The notes: a model not told the origin generated them from the letters alone. Counted from the first letter of the stretch, positions 32,025 to 41,254 are shown. The stretch: DNA of 52,408 nt from Hymenobacter persicinus (GCF_004167665.1 NZ_SEWE01000035.1:1-52408); one strand, 5' to 3'. Program-made: numbers and translations.

Positions 32025-33470
32025 TTAAAACCAGCGCATCACCAGCGCAATCATGCGCCGGACCTTGGGCGTGTAGGGCGGGTAAAGCAGCTTCACCGTG
32101 GTTGCGCCCACGCGCTGCTGGAGCACACCCTTCAGGTTGGAAAACGTGTCGAAGCCGTAGCGGCCGTGGCAGCGGCCCATGCCGCTGTTGCCCAGGCCGC
32201 CAAAGGGCAGCTCGGGGTGCATCAGATGCACCACCGTGTCGTTGATGGCGGCCCCGCCGGAGGGGGCGTGCTGCAAAAGGTAACGGCGGTGGTCGGCGCT
32301 GCGCGAAAACAGGTAGAGCGCCAGCGGGCGGGGCCGCTGGTTGATAAAGTCCGCCGCCTCCATGAGCGTGCGGTAAGTGCGCATGGGCAAGATGGGGCCG
32401 AAAATCTCCTCCCGCCAGAGGCCCGCATCCTCGGGCACGCCGTCGATAAGGGTGGGCTCGATAAAACACTCCGTGGAGTCGACGATGCCGCCCATTTCGA
32501 GCGTGCCGCCCCGCCGCTGCCCTTCCTCCAGCAGCTGGCTCAGGCGCTGAAAATGGTGGCTATTGACGATGCGGGCAAAGGAATCAGACTTCTGCACGCC
32601 CTCGCCGGCGGGGTCGTGGAGGCGGCGGGTGGCGGCCCGGATCTGCTGTACCAGCTCGTCGCGGACCTGTTCGTGCACCAGCAGGTAGTCGGGGGCCACG
32701 CAGGTCTGGCCGGCGTTGAGAAACTTGCCCCAGACGATTTTCTCGGCCGCGTCGCGCAGGTTGGCCGTCTCGTCCACCACCACCGGCGACTTGCCGCCCA
32801 GCTCCAGGGTCACGGAGGTAAGGTGCTCGGCGGCGGCCCGCATCACCACTTTGCCCACCTGAGGGCTGCCGGTGAAGAAAATGTGGTCGAAAGGCAGGCG
32901 CAACAGGGCCGTCGAAACGTCCTTGTCGCCCTCGCAGACGACCACCTCGGCCGGGTCGAAGGTTTCCTCGACCAGCTCCCGGAGTAGGCGGCTGGTAGCG
33001 GGCGTCATTTCCGAGGGCTTCAGAATGCAGCAGTTGCCGGCCGCCACTGCCGAAATCAGCGGGTCGAGGGCCAGGTAAAACGGGTAGTTCCAGGGCGCAA
33101 TGATGAGCACCACGCCCTTGGGCTCGGGCTGCACCCAGCCCCGGGCCCCGAACAAGGGCAGCGGCGTGCCTACCCGGCGGCGGCTCATCCACTGCTTCAG
33201 GTGCTGGAGCGTGTGCTGGAGCTCAATCTGGGAGGTGTAGATTTCCGAAAGGTCGACTTCCGGGCCGGGCTTGCGAAAATCAGCGTACAAGGCCTGCTGA
33301 ATGCGCGGCTGGTTGCGGCTCAACCAGTCGGCGAGCTTGCGCAGGCGGGCAGCCCGGGCTTCCCAATTTTCCTGGCGCAGGGCCGCACTGCGCGCCCGCA
33401 GCCGCTCGAACAGGGCCGCAATGGTTTCTTCACTCACAACGGCTAGCGGGGCAGAGACGGCAGAAGACAT
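32025..33470 (-). CDS. Aldehyde dehydrogenase, class 3 type
   Basis: 481 residues. All catalytic residues are present: Asn128 (APWNYP), Glu223 (TLELGGKSP) and Cys257 (NAGQTCVAPDY). It has the PFGGLGNSGMG motif and a C-terminal hydrophobic tail (VRRMIALVMRWF), typical of fatty-aldehyde dehydrogenases that associate with membranes. It oxidises aldehydes to acids using NAD(P). It lies just upstream of the FAO-type alcohol oxidase, so long-chain aldehyde is the likely substrate. Confidence 0.93.
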   Translation of the reverse strand: MSSAVSAPLAVVSEETIAALFERLRARSAALRQENWEARAARLRKLADWLSRNQPRIQQALYADFRKPGPEVDLSEIYTSQIELQHTLQHLKQWMSRRRVGTPLPLFGARGWVQPEPKGVVLIIAPWNYPFYLALDPLISAVAAGNCCILKPSEMTPATSRLLRELVEETFDPAEVVVCEGDKDVSTALLRLPFDHIFFTGSPQVGKVVMRAAAEHLTSVTLELGGKSPVVVDETANLRDAAEKIVWGKFLNAGQTCVAPDYLLVHEQVRDELVQQIRAATRRLHDPAGEGVQKSDSFARIVNSHHFQRLSQLLEEGQRRGGTLEMGGIVDSTECFIEPTLIDGVPEDAGLWREEIFGPILPMRTYRTLMEAADFINQRPRPLALYLFSRSADHRRYLLQHAPSGGAAINDTVVHLMHPELPFGGLGNSGMGRCHGRYGFDTFSNLKGVLQQRVGATTVKLLYPPYTPKVRRMIALVMRWF

Positions 33471-33541
33471 GGGCAGCGCGAAAAAAAGAGTGGGAAGCAG
33501 TCAAGGTCGGCAAGCCGCCCCCGAAAAGCAAGTCTGGGCCG

Positions 33542-34783
33542 CTACGAGTCTTTGCGGTGGGCTTTGAGGTATTCCTTGGCCTCGCGGTACTGGGGCGTGT
33601 CGCGGGCGGCCTTGTCCTCGACCTCGGAATAGTAGCGCACGGCGGCCGGCGTGTCGTGGGCGTCGTCGGCGAGGCGGGCCAGGTTCAGATTGGCCGACAG
33701 GTAAAACCCGCTGCTGGTTTCGCCGGTGCTTTCGGCAAAGACCACGCAGCGCTGAAAATACTCCCGGGCCTTGTCGTACTGCTGACGCTGCTGCATGAAG
33801 GTGCCCAGGAAGTAGGTGGCGTAGCGCCCACTGATGGCTTCGTAACCGGGCAGCCCCTGGTTGATTTTCGCCAGAATCTCCCGGCTGACCCGCTCGCACT
33901 CCGCCTGGTCGTTGAGGTGAAAGCAGTTCAGGGCGTAGAAGCGCTGGAAATAGGCGTTGTCGGGGAAATTGGTGGCCAAATAGTGCGAGGTGGGCAGGGT
34001 CGCAGCCAGGTTTTTTTCCTCGTCAAACAGAATCTGCATCAGAAAAAACTTGGCCTCGGTGGCCGTATAAAAGCCGTTGTCGGCCGCGCTGCGCAGCTGG
34101 CGCAGGCCGAGCTGCTTGTTGCCCTTGGGGAAGAACAGCATCACGGGGCGCAGCAGCGGGTAGTTGTCGGCAATCCAGACCTGGTAGTAGTTGAACAAGG
34201 CCTGCCCGAACAGAAACTCCGGACTCAGCCCGTTGGCCTCCTTGCTTTTGTCGAGGTAGTCGAGGGCCCGCTTGCTGCTGACGGTGGCCTTGCTCCAGTT
34301 TTTGCGCTCGGCGTTGAGGTGGGCGTCGAAGCCGTAGGCGGCCGAGAGAAAAAAGCAGGCCTCGTAGTTTTTGCCATCCTGGCGGTAGAGCACCTCGGCC
34401 TTGGTGACGGTGGTATCCATGTAGGCGAAGAAGATCTTGTCGTACTTCTTCTCCTTCAGGCTCGTGGGCATGATTTTCCACCACTGGCTCAGGCCCATGA
34501 GCAGGTAGGGCAAAGGGTGCTCGGGGTAGCGGCGGCGCAGGGAGCGAAACTGCTTTTCGGCCTTATCGAACTTGAAGTTGTAGAGGTTGTGAATGGCCCC
34601 GTCGAGCTCGGTCTGAATGTCTTTATCGAGCAGCAGCCAGCCCTTGGAATCCGCCGTGGGCGCCACGTCCACGTTGCTGAGGTCAATCTTGCGCATCACC
34701 GGCACCCGCGCGCTGTCCGGGCGCTGGGCGTAGCCAAGCCAAGGCACGAGCAGAAGCAGCAAAAGAAGGCGGTTACGATACAT
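33542..34783 (-). CDS. Secreted TPR-repeat protein
   Basis: 413 residues with a signal peptide (MYRNRLLLLLLLVPWLGYAQ). Helical repeats run through the protein (FDKAEKQFRSLRRRYPEHP, YDKAREYFQRCVVFAEST, AAVRYYSEVEDKAARD), as in tetratricopeptide repeats. It is probably a periplasmic scaffold. No enzyme motif was seen. The aldehyde dehydrogenase gene starts 71 bp downstream on the same strand. Confidence 0.78.
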   Translation of the reverse strand: MYRNRLLLLLLLVPWLGYAQRPDSARVPVMRKIDLSNVDVAPTADSKGWLLLDKDIQTELDGAIHNLYNFKFDKAEKQFRSLRRRYPEHPLPYLLMGLSQWWKIMPTSLKEKKYDKIFFAYMDTTVTKAEVLYRQDGKNYEACFFLSAAYGFDAHLNAERKNWSKATVSSKRALDYLDKSKEANGLSPEFLFGQALFNYYQVWIADNYPLLRPVMLFFPKGNKQLGLRQLRSAADNGFYTATEAKFFLMQILFDEEKNLAATLPTSHYLATNFPDNAYFQRFYALNCFHLNDQAECERVSREILAKINQGLPGYEAISGRYATYFLGTFMQQRQQYDKAREYFQRCVVFAESTGETSSGFYLSANLNLARLADDAHDTPAAVRYYSEVEDKAARDTPQYREAKEYLKAHRKDS

Positions 34784-34993
34784 ACGACGGCGGGGCGCTA
34801 CGGGGGCCGCTAAGATAGCAGCGGGGGTGGTTAGTTTTCTGGGCGGGCTGGGGCCTGCTCTTTCCGCCTGAAAGACAATCTTTTGCTTGAACCTGTTCGC
34901 CGCGGCACACTAATTCTTGCCCGCTCGTGTTGCAGTCGGGAATCCGGGTGGCCCCGGGCCGGGTTCAGCCGCCTTATCCGGGGAGCCCGCAGT

Positions 34994-36157
34994 ATGCGCT
35001 TATTTCTAGCTGTTTCTTCGTTTGCCCAGGCCGTCGGATGCGGGCTGTGCCGCCCGGGGCGGGTGGCAGGCCTACTGCTGCTGGCTTTGCTGGCTACGGC
35101 CGCCCAGCCCGCCCCGGCCCCGCTGCCCCCGCTGGTGCTCCAGGCCCCGCAGCTGCGCCTGGAGCCCCGGGAGTTCTACGTGGCCGCCCTGGAAGATGCC
35201 CGGCCCACTCCGCTGGCCGTGGCCGAGCTGTGGGCGCTGCCGACGGCCCCGGCCCCGGGCCCGGGCAGCTTGCAGCAGGTCGATTTGCAGGGCGGCAGCC
35301 TGCCGGCCCTGCGCCGCTTCGTGCAGCAGAGCCTGGCCCGCAACCCCGCCCTGCGCCCCGTCACGATTCGCCTCACCGAGTGCCGCATCAGTGAACAGCC
35401 CGTGGCCGGGGCGCCCGGGCAGGTGGAAGGGCGCGTAACGGTGGGCATGACCTTCGAGTGGGCCCGCAACGGCCAGCGCCTGCCCCTGACTACCTACCGC
35501 GGGGCGGCCCGCTACCTGCGCCCGGCCCGGCAGCTGACGGTAGTGGAGCCCACCCTGCGCCAGGCGCTGAGCGAGGCCCTGAACTACCTCAACACCTGGA
35601 TGAATCAGCAGGCCCGCCACAACCCGGTGCTGGCCCGGGGCGTGTGCCTGACCCTGGACGACTACACCCGCAATACCGACCCGGACACGTTGTTTTACGC
35701 CCCCGGCCGCCCCCTGGCCGTGGCCGACTTTCTGGGGCCGACCCGGCCGGGGCACTACGCGGCGGCCGTGTTTCCCAGCTTTGCCTTCAGCGCCCAGCCC
35801 ACGATGGAGCAGGGGTGGCTGCACCTGCGCGTGCAGGTGAAAGTGTTCGTGGTCCGGCACTCGTCCTGGATTTCGGCCACCAGCCGCGACGCTTATACCC
35901 TCAACCACGAGCAGCGCCACTTCGACCTGGTGAAGCTAGTCGCCGAGCGGTTCAAGCAGAAGATTCAGCCCGCCAACCTGACCGTGGAAGACTACAACGC
36001 CACGATGCAGCTGGCTTACTTCACCTCGTTTCAGGAAATGAACCGCCTGCAGGAGCAATACGACGCCGAAACCAGCAACGGCAGCAACTCCGCCGCTCAG
36101 CAGCGCTGGGACCAGCGCATCAGTGCCGAGCTGCGGGCCTTGGCGCCGGCCCGGTAA
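34994..36157 (+). CDS. Secreted HExxH protein, putative Zn-peptidase (DUF922-like)
   Basis: 387 residues from ATG 34994 (MRLFLAVSSFAQ); a hydrophobic segment VAGLLLLALLATAA (residues 26-39) acts as signal or anchor. The N-terminal half is Pro/Ala/Leu-rich. The C-terminal half has an HExxH motif (LNHEQRHFDLVKLVAERF) followed by a helical region with DYNATMQLAYFTSFQEMN and a tail rich in Gln/Glu/Asn. The HExxH helix with a following Asp resembles the DUF922 family of predicted secreted zinc proteases. Catalytic activity is unproven. Confidence 0.7.
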   Translation: MRLFLAVSSFAQAVGCGLCRPGRVAGLLLLALLATAAQPAPAPLPPLVLQAPQLRLEPREFYVAALEDARPTPLAVAELWALPTAPAPGPGSLQQVDLQGGSLPALRRFVQQSLARNPALRPVTIRLTECRISEQPVAGAPGQVEGRVTVGMTFEWARNGQRLPLTTYRGAARYLRPARQLTVVEPTLRQALSEALNYLNTWMNQQARHNPVLARGVCLTLDDYTRNTDPDTLFYAPGRPLAVADFLGPTRPGHYAAAVFPSFAFSAQPTMEQGWLHLRVQVKVFVVRHSSWISATSRDAYTLNHEQRHFDLVKLVAERFKQKIQPANLTVEDYNATMQLAYFTSFQEMNRLQEQYDAETSNGSNSAAQQRWDQRISAELRALAPAR

Positions 36158-36193
36158 GCTGTCGGCCGGTTGCGCGCAGCGGGCGGCGGCCAG

Positions 36194-36201
36194 TATATTT
36201 G
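36194..36201 (+). promoter_or_regulatory. Promoter of the SGNH-type hydrolase gene
   Basis: TATATTTG, an exact TAnnTTTG match, with a TTG box 21 bp upstream (36170-36172). The GTG start codon is only 5 bp further on, so the predicted transcription start falls on or beside it. Confidence 0.5.
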
Positions 36202-36205
36202 CCGG

Positions 36206-37162
36206 GTGCTCCCCCACCCCCTGTTCCGTCAGCTGTTGCTGTTCACCCTGCTGCTGGCGGGGCCGGCCGGGGCGTGGGCGCAGGCCAAAGGCAAGACGGC
36301 GCCTACAATCATTCTGTTCGTGGGCAACAGCTTCTTTCACGGCAAGTACCCGCCGGTGCTGCGCTACAACACGGACAGCGTCAGAAATGAGCTGGTCCGG
36401 ACTCCGGAACCCGCGCGGGCACCCGGCTGGGGCGGCACGCCGGGCATCTTCAAGAAGCTCACCGACCAGGCTGGCTTAGCCTACGAAGTGCACCTGGAAG
36501 CCATCAACGGCCAGTCGTTGCAGTACCACTACGACAATGCCCTGGCCGTCATTCAGCAGCCGCGCTGGGACGTGGTGGTGCTCCAGGAGCACAGCACTTG
36601 GCCCCTGCCGGTCCGGCGCACCGGCAAGCCTGAGCTGTTTCGGGAGTACGCCGTCCGGCTCGAACAGGCCGTGCACGCAGCCAACCCCGCCGCCCGCGTG
36701 TTTCTCTACCAGACCTGGCCCCGGGCCGACTTGCACTACCCGCCCGAGGTGCCCTACAGCGGCCTGCCCATCGACTCGATGACCCGGGACTTGCACGCGG
36801 CCTACTACGGAGTGCTGGGGCTAGATTCACGGCTGGCGGGCGTGGTGCCCGTCGGGGATGCCTGGCTGCGGGCCGTGCAAACCGGCGTGGCCGTGCGCAA
36901 CCCCTACGCCCCCGAGGGCGGCAAGCTCGACTTATGGGGTGAAGACCACTATCACCCCAGCACCTGGGGGGCTTACCTGAACGCCTGCGTGCTGTTTGCC
37001 GAACTCACGGGCCGCAACCCGCAGATGCTGGGGGGACGGGAGCAGGCCGCCGCCGAGCTGGGCATTGCTCCCGCCGACGCCGTGCGCTTGCAGCGCATTG
37101 CCCAGGAGCAGGTGAGTCGGGCGCGGCACGTGCCCCACAAGGCCCCGGCCGCCGGGAAGTAG
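36206..37162 (+). CDS. Secreted SGNH-like hydrolase (DUF4886 type)
   Basis: 318 residues from GTG 36206, which directly begins a signal peptide (LPHPLFRQLLLFTLLLAG, cleavage near GAWA). The first block is ILFVGNSFFHGKYPPVL, with the Ser of GNS as likely nucleophile; the last block DHYHPSTWGAYLNACV supplies the Asp-x-x-His pair. VVLQEHSTWP is the middle block. Such proteins act as esterases or carbohydrate deacetylases; the substrate is unknown. The gene starts 48 bp after the HExxH gene and has its own promoter. Confidence 0.8.
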   Translation: MLPHPLFRQLLLFTLLLAGPAGAWAQAKGKTAPTIILFVGNSFFHGKYPPVLRYNTDSVRNELVRTPEPARAPGWGGTPGIFKKLTDQAGLAYEVHLEAINGQSLQYHYDNALAVIQQPRWDVVVLQEHSTWPLPVRRTGKPELFREYAVRLEQAVHAANPAARVFLYQTWPRADLHYPPEVPYSGLPIDSMTRDLHAAYYGVLGLDSRLAGVVPVGDAWLRAVQTGVAVRNPYAPEGGKLDLWGEDHYHPSTWGAYLNACVLFAELTGRNPQMLGGREQAAAELGIAPADAVRLQRIAQEQVSRARHVPHKAPAAGK

Positions 37163-37485
37163 GTCGCCGCGGACGGGACAAAAAAAGGCGGCGGCAACTG
37201 TTGAGGTTGCCGCCGCCGCTATACGGTAAGTAGAGATACTATTACGTTCGATCGAAAAGGAGGATAGGAACCAGGGTTTTATGTCGGAGTAGAAAGCCGC
37301 TGAGCGACTGGGAACGATACAAAACAACAACATTGAATCCATCCTTCGTCCTATTACTCGACCATCACCCACCCAAACCCGACCAATTCTGCTCCTTGGT
37401 ATTTTAGTCGAAGAATAACCCTCGTTAGTCGAAACCCGGCGCCGGTAAACCCGGCTTTCGCCCGAAAAAACAGCAACTTGCGCGT
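37163..37485. other. Intergenic region with a minus-strand terminator hairpin
   Basis: About 320 bp, lower GC than its neighbours. A perfect 12-bp stem GGCGGCGGCAAC (37187-37198) and GTTGCCGCCGCC (37206-37217) is followed on the minus strand by seven T, whereas the plus strand lacks a T-tract. No minus-strand gene ends here. It could stop plus-strand transcripts inefficiently or mark an unannotated minus-strand RNA. Confidence 0.45.
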
Positions 37486-38547
37486 ATGCAGCAACAAGAC
37501 TCCGACCGGCCCAGTCGCTTCCCGCTGGCGTTTGAGCTCCTGATGTGGGCGGTGTACGTTGGCCTCTACAAATACTCGTGGTACCTCGAGAAGCTCCCGC
37601 CCCATCCGCGGGTAGCCTCTGATTTTCCGTACCCGCACCTGGCCGCGTTTGCCGGCTTGGCCACGCTCTACGTGGTTCCCTACTACCGCTGGCTGCTCCC
37701 GCTGCTGGTGCGGCGTCGGCGCTACTTCATGCTGCTCACCATCACGCTGGTGTACTTCTGGCAGGGCTCCCGGCTCAACTACGAGCTGACCACCCGGCTG
37801 TTTGCCTACCTGGGCACGCTGGGCGGCAGCTTCCGCAACCTGGCCCTGCTGCCGCCCTGGTGGAATCTGGAGCTGCCCGTCATCGACCTGATCAGCTTCG
37901 GCTGCGTGGCCTTCGTGCGCGTGGCCTTCGACCACGAAAACCGGCGCCGCCACCTGGAGCGCGACAACCTGGCTTTGCAGCTCGAACAGCTCAAAAGTCA
38001 GCTGCAGCCCCACTTTCTGTTCAATACCCTCAACAGCATCTACGGGCTGAGCCTGACCGGCTCCCCCGAAACGCCGCGCTTTATTCTGCTGCTGTCCGAG
38101 CTGATGCGCTACGTGCTCTACGACAGCGGCAAGGAGTACATTGCCCTGCCCGAGGAGGTGGTGTTTTTGGAAAACTACTTCGAAATGGAGCAGCGCCGCT
38201 ACCCTTCGGCCCGCATCCGCTTCACGGCCACCGGCACCTCCGACCAGCTCCAGGTGCCCCCGCTGCTGCTGCTGCCCCTGGTCGAAAACAGCTTTAAGCA
38301 CGGCCGCCACCACCTGGCCGACGCCGGCAACGTGGAAGCCACGCTCATTGCGGCCCTGGGCCACCTGCAGTTCACCATCGAAAACGACATGCTGCCCGCC
38401 CCGCCCGCGGCTTCGCCCCGGCGCGCTGGCGGCATCGGACTGGCCAACATCCGCCAGCGGCTCAACCTGTACTACCCCGACGCCCACGAGCTGCTGCTCA
38501 CCGAAACCAACGGCCGCTTTCGGGCCCAGCTTACGCTGCACATCTAA
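37486..38547 (+). CDS. LytS/YehU-type sensor histidine kinase
   Basis: 353 residues. Four or so transmembrane helices fill residues 10-150. A His-kinase box LKSQLQPHFLFNTLNSIYGLSL follows, with the His of QPHFLFN as phosphorylation site. The C-terminal ATPase domain has LVENSFKHG and GGIGLANIRQRLNLYY. This short kinase type pairs with LytTR regulators, and such a gene starts 35 bp downstream. The signal is probably sensed by the membrane part. Confidence 0.93.
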   Translation: MQQQDSDRPSRFPLAFELLMWAVYVGLYKYSWYLEKLPPHPRVASDFPYPHLAAFAGLATLYVVPYYRWLLPLLVRRRRYFMLLTITLVYFWQGSRLNYELTTRLFAYLGTLGGSFRNLALLPPWWNLELPVIDLISFGCVAFVRVAFDHENRRRHLERDNLALQLEQLKSQLQPHFLFNTLNSIYGLSLTGSPETPRFILLLSELMRYVLYDSGKEYIALPEEVVFLENYFEMEQRRYPSARIRFTATGTSDQLQVPPLLLLPLVENSFKHGRHHLADAGNVEATLIAALGHLQFTIENDMLPAPPAASPRRAGGIGLANIRQRLNLYYPDAHELLLTETNGRFRAQLTLHI

Positions 38548-38582
38548 CTTGCCGGCCTCGGCCGCTGCCTTCAGGCTCTGTT

Positions 38583-39287
38583 ATGACCAACACCCCCGCT
38601 CCCATCCGCTGCCTCGTCGTGGACGATGAGCCGCTGGCCCACCAGGTGCTCACCCAGTTCATTGCCCAGACGCCGGGCCTGACGTTGTCGGGCAAGTGCC
38701 GCAACGCCATGGAGGCCTTCGAGCACCTGACCCAGCACCCCGTCGACCTGATGTTTCTCGACATCGAAATGCCCCTGATGACGGGCCTCAACTTTCTGCG
38801 CACGCTCAAGGAAGCGCCCAAAACCATCCTGACCACGGCCTACCGCGAATACGCCTACGAAGGCTACGAGCTCGACGTATTGGACTACCTGCTCAAGCCC
38901 TTTTCCTACGAGCGGTTTGTGAAGGCCATCAGCCGCCTGACCGCCGTGCAGGCCGCCCCGGCCGCCGACTCCACCGAGGAAAAGTTTCTGCTCGTCAAGG
39001 AGCGCCAGGGCTTGCTCAAAGTCAGTCACCGCGACATTGTGTACGTGGAGGGCAGCAAGGACTACGTCAAAATCACAACGGCCGACAAAAGCTACCTGCT
39101 CCACCAGACCATGAAGGACATGGTGGAGCTGCTGGGGCCGGGCTTTCTGCGGGTGCACCGCTCCTTTATCGTGGCCGCGGCCCACATCAAGCTGCTCCAG
39201 CCCGAAAACGTGGTGCTCAACGACAGCACCTACATTCCCATCGGCAACTCCTACAAGGCCGAGGTGCTGGCTTTTTTTAAAAAGTAG
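38583..39287 (+). CDS. LytTR-family response regulator
   Basis: 234 residues. Receiver domain 1-125 with DDE near the start, phospho-Asp in LMFLDIEMPLMTG and Lys in YLLKPFSYERF. The C-terminal LytTR DNA-binding domain (about 135-234) has DIVYVEGSKDYVKI and FLRVHRSFIVA, typical of the family. It is cognate to the LytS-type kinase gene just upstream. Target genes unknown. Confidence 0.95.
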   Translation: MTNTPAPIRCLVVDDEPLAHQVLTQFIAQTPGLTLSGKCRNAMEAFEHLTQHPVDLMFLDIEMPLMTGLNFLRTLKEAPKTILTTAYREYAYEGYELDVLDYLLKPFSYERFVKAISRLTAVQAAPAADSTEEKFLLVKERQGLLKVSHRDIVYVEGSKDYVKITTADKSYLLHQTMKDMVELLGPGFLRVHRSFIVAAAHIKLLQPENVVLNDSTYIPIGNSYKAEVLAFFKK

Positions 39288-39300
39288 GGCCCCAGGCGGC

Positions 39301-40791
39301 CTACTTCCGTACCCCCGCAGTGGCCACCAGGCTGTTGAGGTAGACTTCCAGCATCGTGTAGCCGTCGAGGCCCCGCTGGTTGCGGTCGGCGGCATCTTTG
39401 GGGTTGAGCTGGTGCGCGGCTTCCCAGGCGTCGGGCATGCCGTCGTGGTCGGCGTCGGCGGGGGCCGGCACAGATTGCAGCACCGGCCAGGCTTTTTGCG
39501 ACACCTCGTAGGGCGTGCCGTGGGGGTAGCCGCCCTGCACGTCGATCAGGCGGCCAGTGCGGGTGCGCACGTTGCGAACAATGCGCTGGTCGAGCGTGTC
39601 GCGCCGGGGCCGGGTGGCGCCCACGTCCTGGAGCACCGCCTCGTAGGCCGCCGCCGCGGGCTGGGTCGTGACGGGCCCGAGGTCGAAGGGCTGGGCGGCC
39701 TGGGCCAGCACGGTGTCGGCGGCGGTGCCCCCGTTCATGGTCACGCCCCGCCAGTTGTGGCGGGTCACCTCGGCGCTGGCGTCCACGTAATTGCCGGCCA
39801 GGTAGAATTTGCCGTAGGGCAGCGGGTTTTTGCCCTCCGTGATTTTATACGGGTTCAGCACCCGGGCTTTCACGCTTTCCTTCGTGGCGGGGCCGTACTT
39901 GTAGTAGTTGCCCACGATGTTGTAGTTGCCGCCCTCCCCGGCGTACACATTGTTTTCGCCCCAGTTGTAGATGACGTTGTTGCGAAAGTCCACGTTTTCG
40001 AACCCGGCCGGGTGGGTGTAGCGGCTGCCGTTGAAGCGGGGCGTGCGGTTGTTGCAGCTGGCAAACAGGTTGTGGTGCATCGAGGCCCGCTGCCCGCCCC
40101 AGATGCCGCCGAAGCCGTGGCGCTCGAAGTCCTTGTCGCCGGCTTCGAAGTGGTAGGAGTAGTTGAGCGGCTCACTGATCAGGTTCCACTGCAGCGTGGT
40201 GCTGTCGCCCTCGTACACGGAGCACACCTCGTCGGTGCTCCAGCTCATGGAGCAGTGGTCGACAATCAGGCGGGAGTTGCGCAGCCCCCCGAAGGCATCG
40301 TCGCCGCCGGCCCCGTCGACCTGGCCCTGGTTCTGGTTTTTGTCGCCCATACGGAAGCGCAGAAAGCGCACGATGACGTTGTGGGCCTTCACGCTCACGG
40401 GGTAGTCGGCCAGGCAGATTCCGTCGCCGGGCGCGGTTTGCCCCGCCACGGTCGTGTTGGGCTTGCTGATGGTCAGCGGGGAGGTCAGGTGAATGGTGCC
40501 CGACACCCGAAACACGACCGTGCGCGGCCCGGCGCCCTTGGTCAGGGCGTAGCGCAGGCTGCCGGGCTGATTGTCGTCGCGCAGGTTGGTCACCTCAAAC
40601 ACGGTGGTGGGCACCTGCACCGTGCCCCGGCCCCCGGAAGTGTAGCGCCCGGCGCCTTCGGCCCCCGGGAAAGCCAGCGGAACCACGGCGGCGGGCTTGG
40701 TAATCAGGGCTACCAGCGCCACCGAGCTGATGGCAGCCCCGTGGCGTAAGGGCGAATAGCGCAGCCGCTGGTAGAGTCGGGCGAAGAGCAT
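39301..40791 (-). CDS. Secreted pectate lyase-like protein
   Basis: 496 residues with an N-terminal hydrophobic segment (AAISSVALVALITKPAAVV) and a mature start AFPGAEGAGRYTSGGRGT that is typical of secreted pectate lyases. A right-handed beta-helix is suggested by TVAGQTAPGDGICLADYPVS, VDHCSMSWSTDEVCSVY and NNRTPRFNG. Near the C-terminus a calcium-binding type repeat (DADHDGMPDAWE) is followed by a helix with DGYTMLEVYLNSL. It would cleave pectate by beta-elimination outside the cell. No T9SS sorting domain was seen. Confidence 0.87.
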   Translation of the reverse strand: MLFARLYQRLRYSPLRHGAAISSVALVALITKPAAVVPLAFPGAEGAGRYTSGGRGTVQVPTTVFEVTNLRDDNQPGSLRYALTKGAGPRTVVFRVSGTIHLTSPLTISKPNTTVAGQTAPGDGICLADYPVSVKAHNVIVRFLRFRMGDKNQNQGQVDGAGGDDAFGGLRNSRLIVDHCSMSWSTDEVCSVYEGDSTTLQWNLISEPLNYSYHFEAGDKDFERHGFGGIWGGQRASMHHNLFASCNNRTPRFNGSRYTHPAGFENVDFRNNVIYNWGENNVYAGEGGNYNIVGNYYKYGPATKESVKARVLNPYKITEGKNPLPYGKFYLAGNYVDASAEVTRHNWRGVTMNGGTAADTVLAQAAQPFDLGPVTTQPAAAAYEAVLQDVGATRPRRDTLDQRIVRNVRTRTGRLIDVQGGYPHGTPYEVSQKAWPVLQSVPAPADADHDGMPDAWEAAHQLNPKDAADRNQRGLDGYTMLEVYLNSLVATAGVRK

Positions 40792-40923
40792 GGGATGGGA
40801 ATAAGCGGGAACGGAACGGCACCGGAATCAGCGCCTTCAGTAGGCGGGGCCGGCTCGTTGATATTACCACAATGCTTCGGTGCGGACACCGGCCGGCGCC
40901 GGATTTCTTTGCGCAAACGTTGT

Positions 40924-40937
40924 CGGCAACGTTGCCG
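40924..40937. promoter_or_regulatory. 14-bp perfect palindrome in a divergent gap
   Basis: CGGCAACGTTGCCG, directly after a related half copy (CAAACGTTG, about 40914-40922). It lies in the 253-bp gap between the pectate lyase and the PhnA-domain gene and may be an operator for either. Confidence 0.35.
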
Positions 40938-41044
40938 GTGCCGGGCGCCGGCGACTTTATCCAGCCCTGCTAGTCATGAATTGCCGATATTTGGGCTCGC
41001 CGCCCCGGGCTTCCGGCGGCTATTCCCCACCCTCTCCCATCTCA

Positions 41045-41254
41045 ATGGACGTAAAAGACAGCAACGGCACCCTGCTCAGCGAAGGCGACTCGGTCACGCT
41101 CATCAAAGACCTGAAAGTAAAAGGCTCCTCGCAGACGCTCAAGCGCGGCACGCTCGTCAAGAACATCCGTCTCACGAACAGCGCCGAGGAAATTGAGGGG
41201 CGCGCCGGGGGCACCACGATGGTGCTCAAAACCCAGTTTTTGAAGAAAGCCTAA
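41045..41254 (+). CDS. PhnA/YjdM C-terminal domain protein, short form
   Basis: 69 residues from ATG 41045 (MDVKDSNGTLLSEGDSVTLI). The sequence matches the PhnA C-terminal SH3-like domain (KDLKVKGSSQTLKRGT, KNIRLTNSAEEIEGR). The N-terminal zinc ribbon present in full-length E. coli YjdM is missing, as in many Bacteroidota versions. The name 'alkylphosphonate utilisation' is historical; the function is unproven. The pseudouridine synthase gene starts 16 bp downstream, so they are probably co-transcribed. Confidence 0.88.
   Translation: MDVKDSNGTLLSEGDSVTLIKDLKVKGSSQTLKRGTLVKNIRLTNSAEEIEGRAGGTTMVLKTQFLKKA

Noticed and set aside
37354..38541. A 395-codon minus-strand open frame opposite the LytS-type kinase
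   Set aside because: Antisense to a clear histidine kinase; its composition (His/Gln/Arg/Val-rich) is that of a shadow frame.
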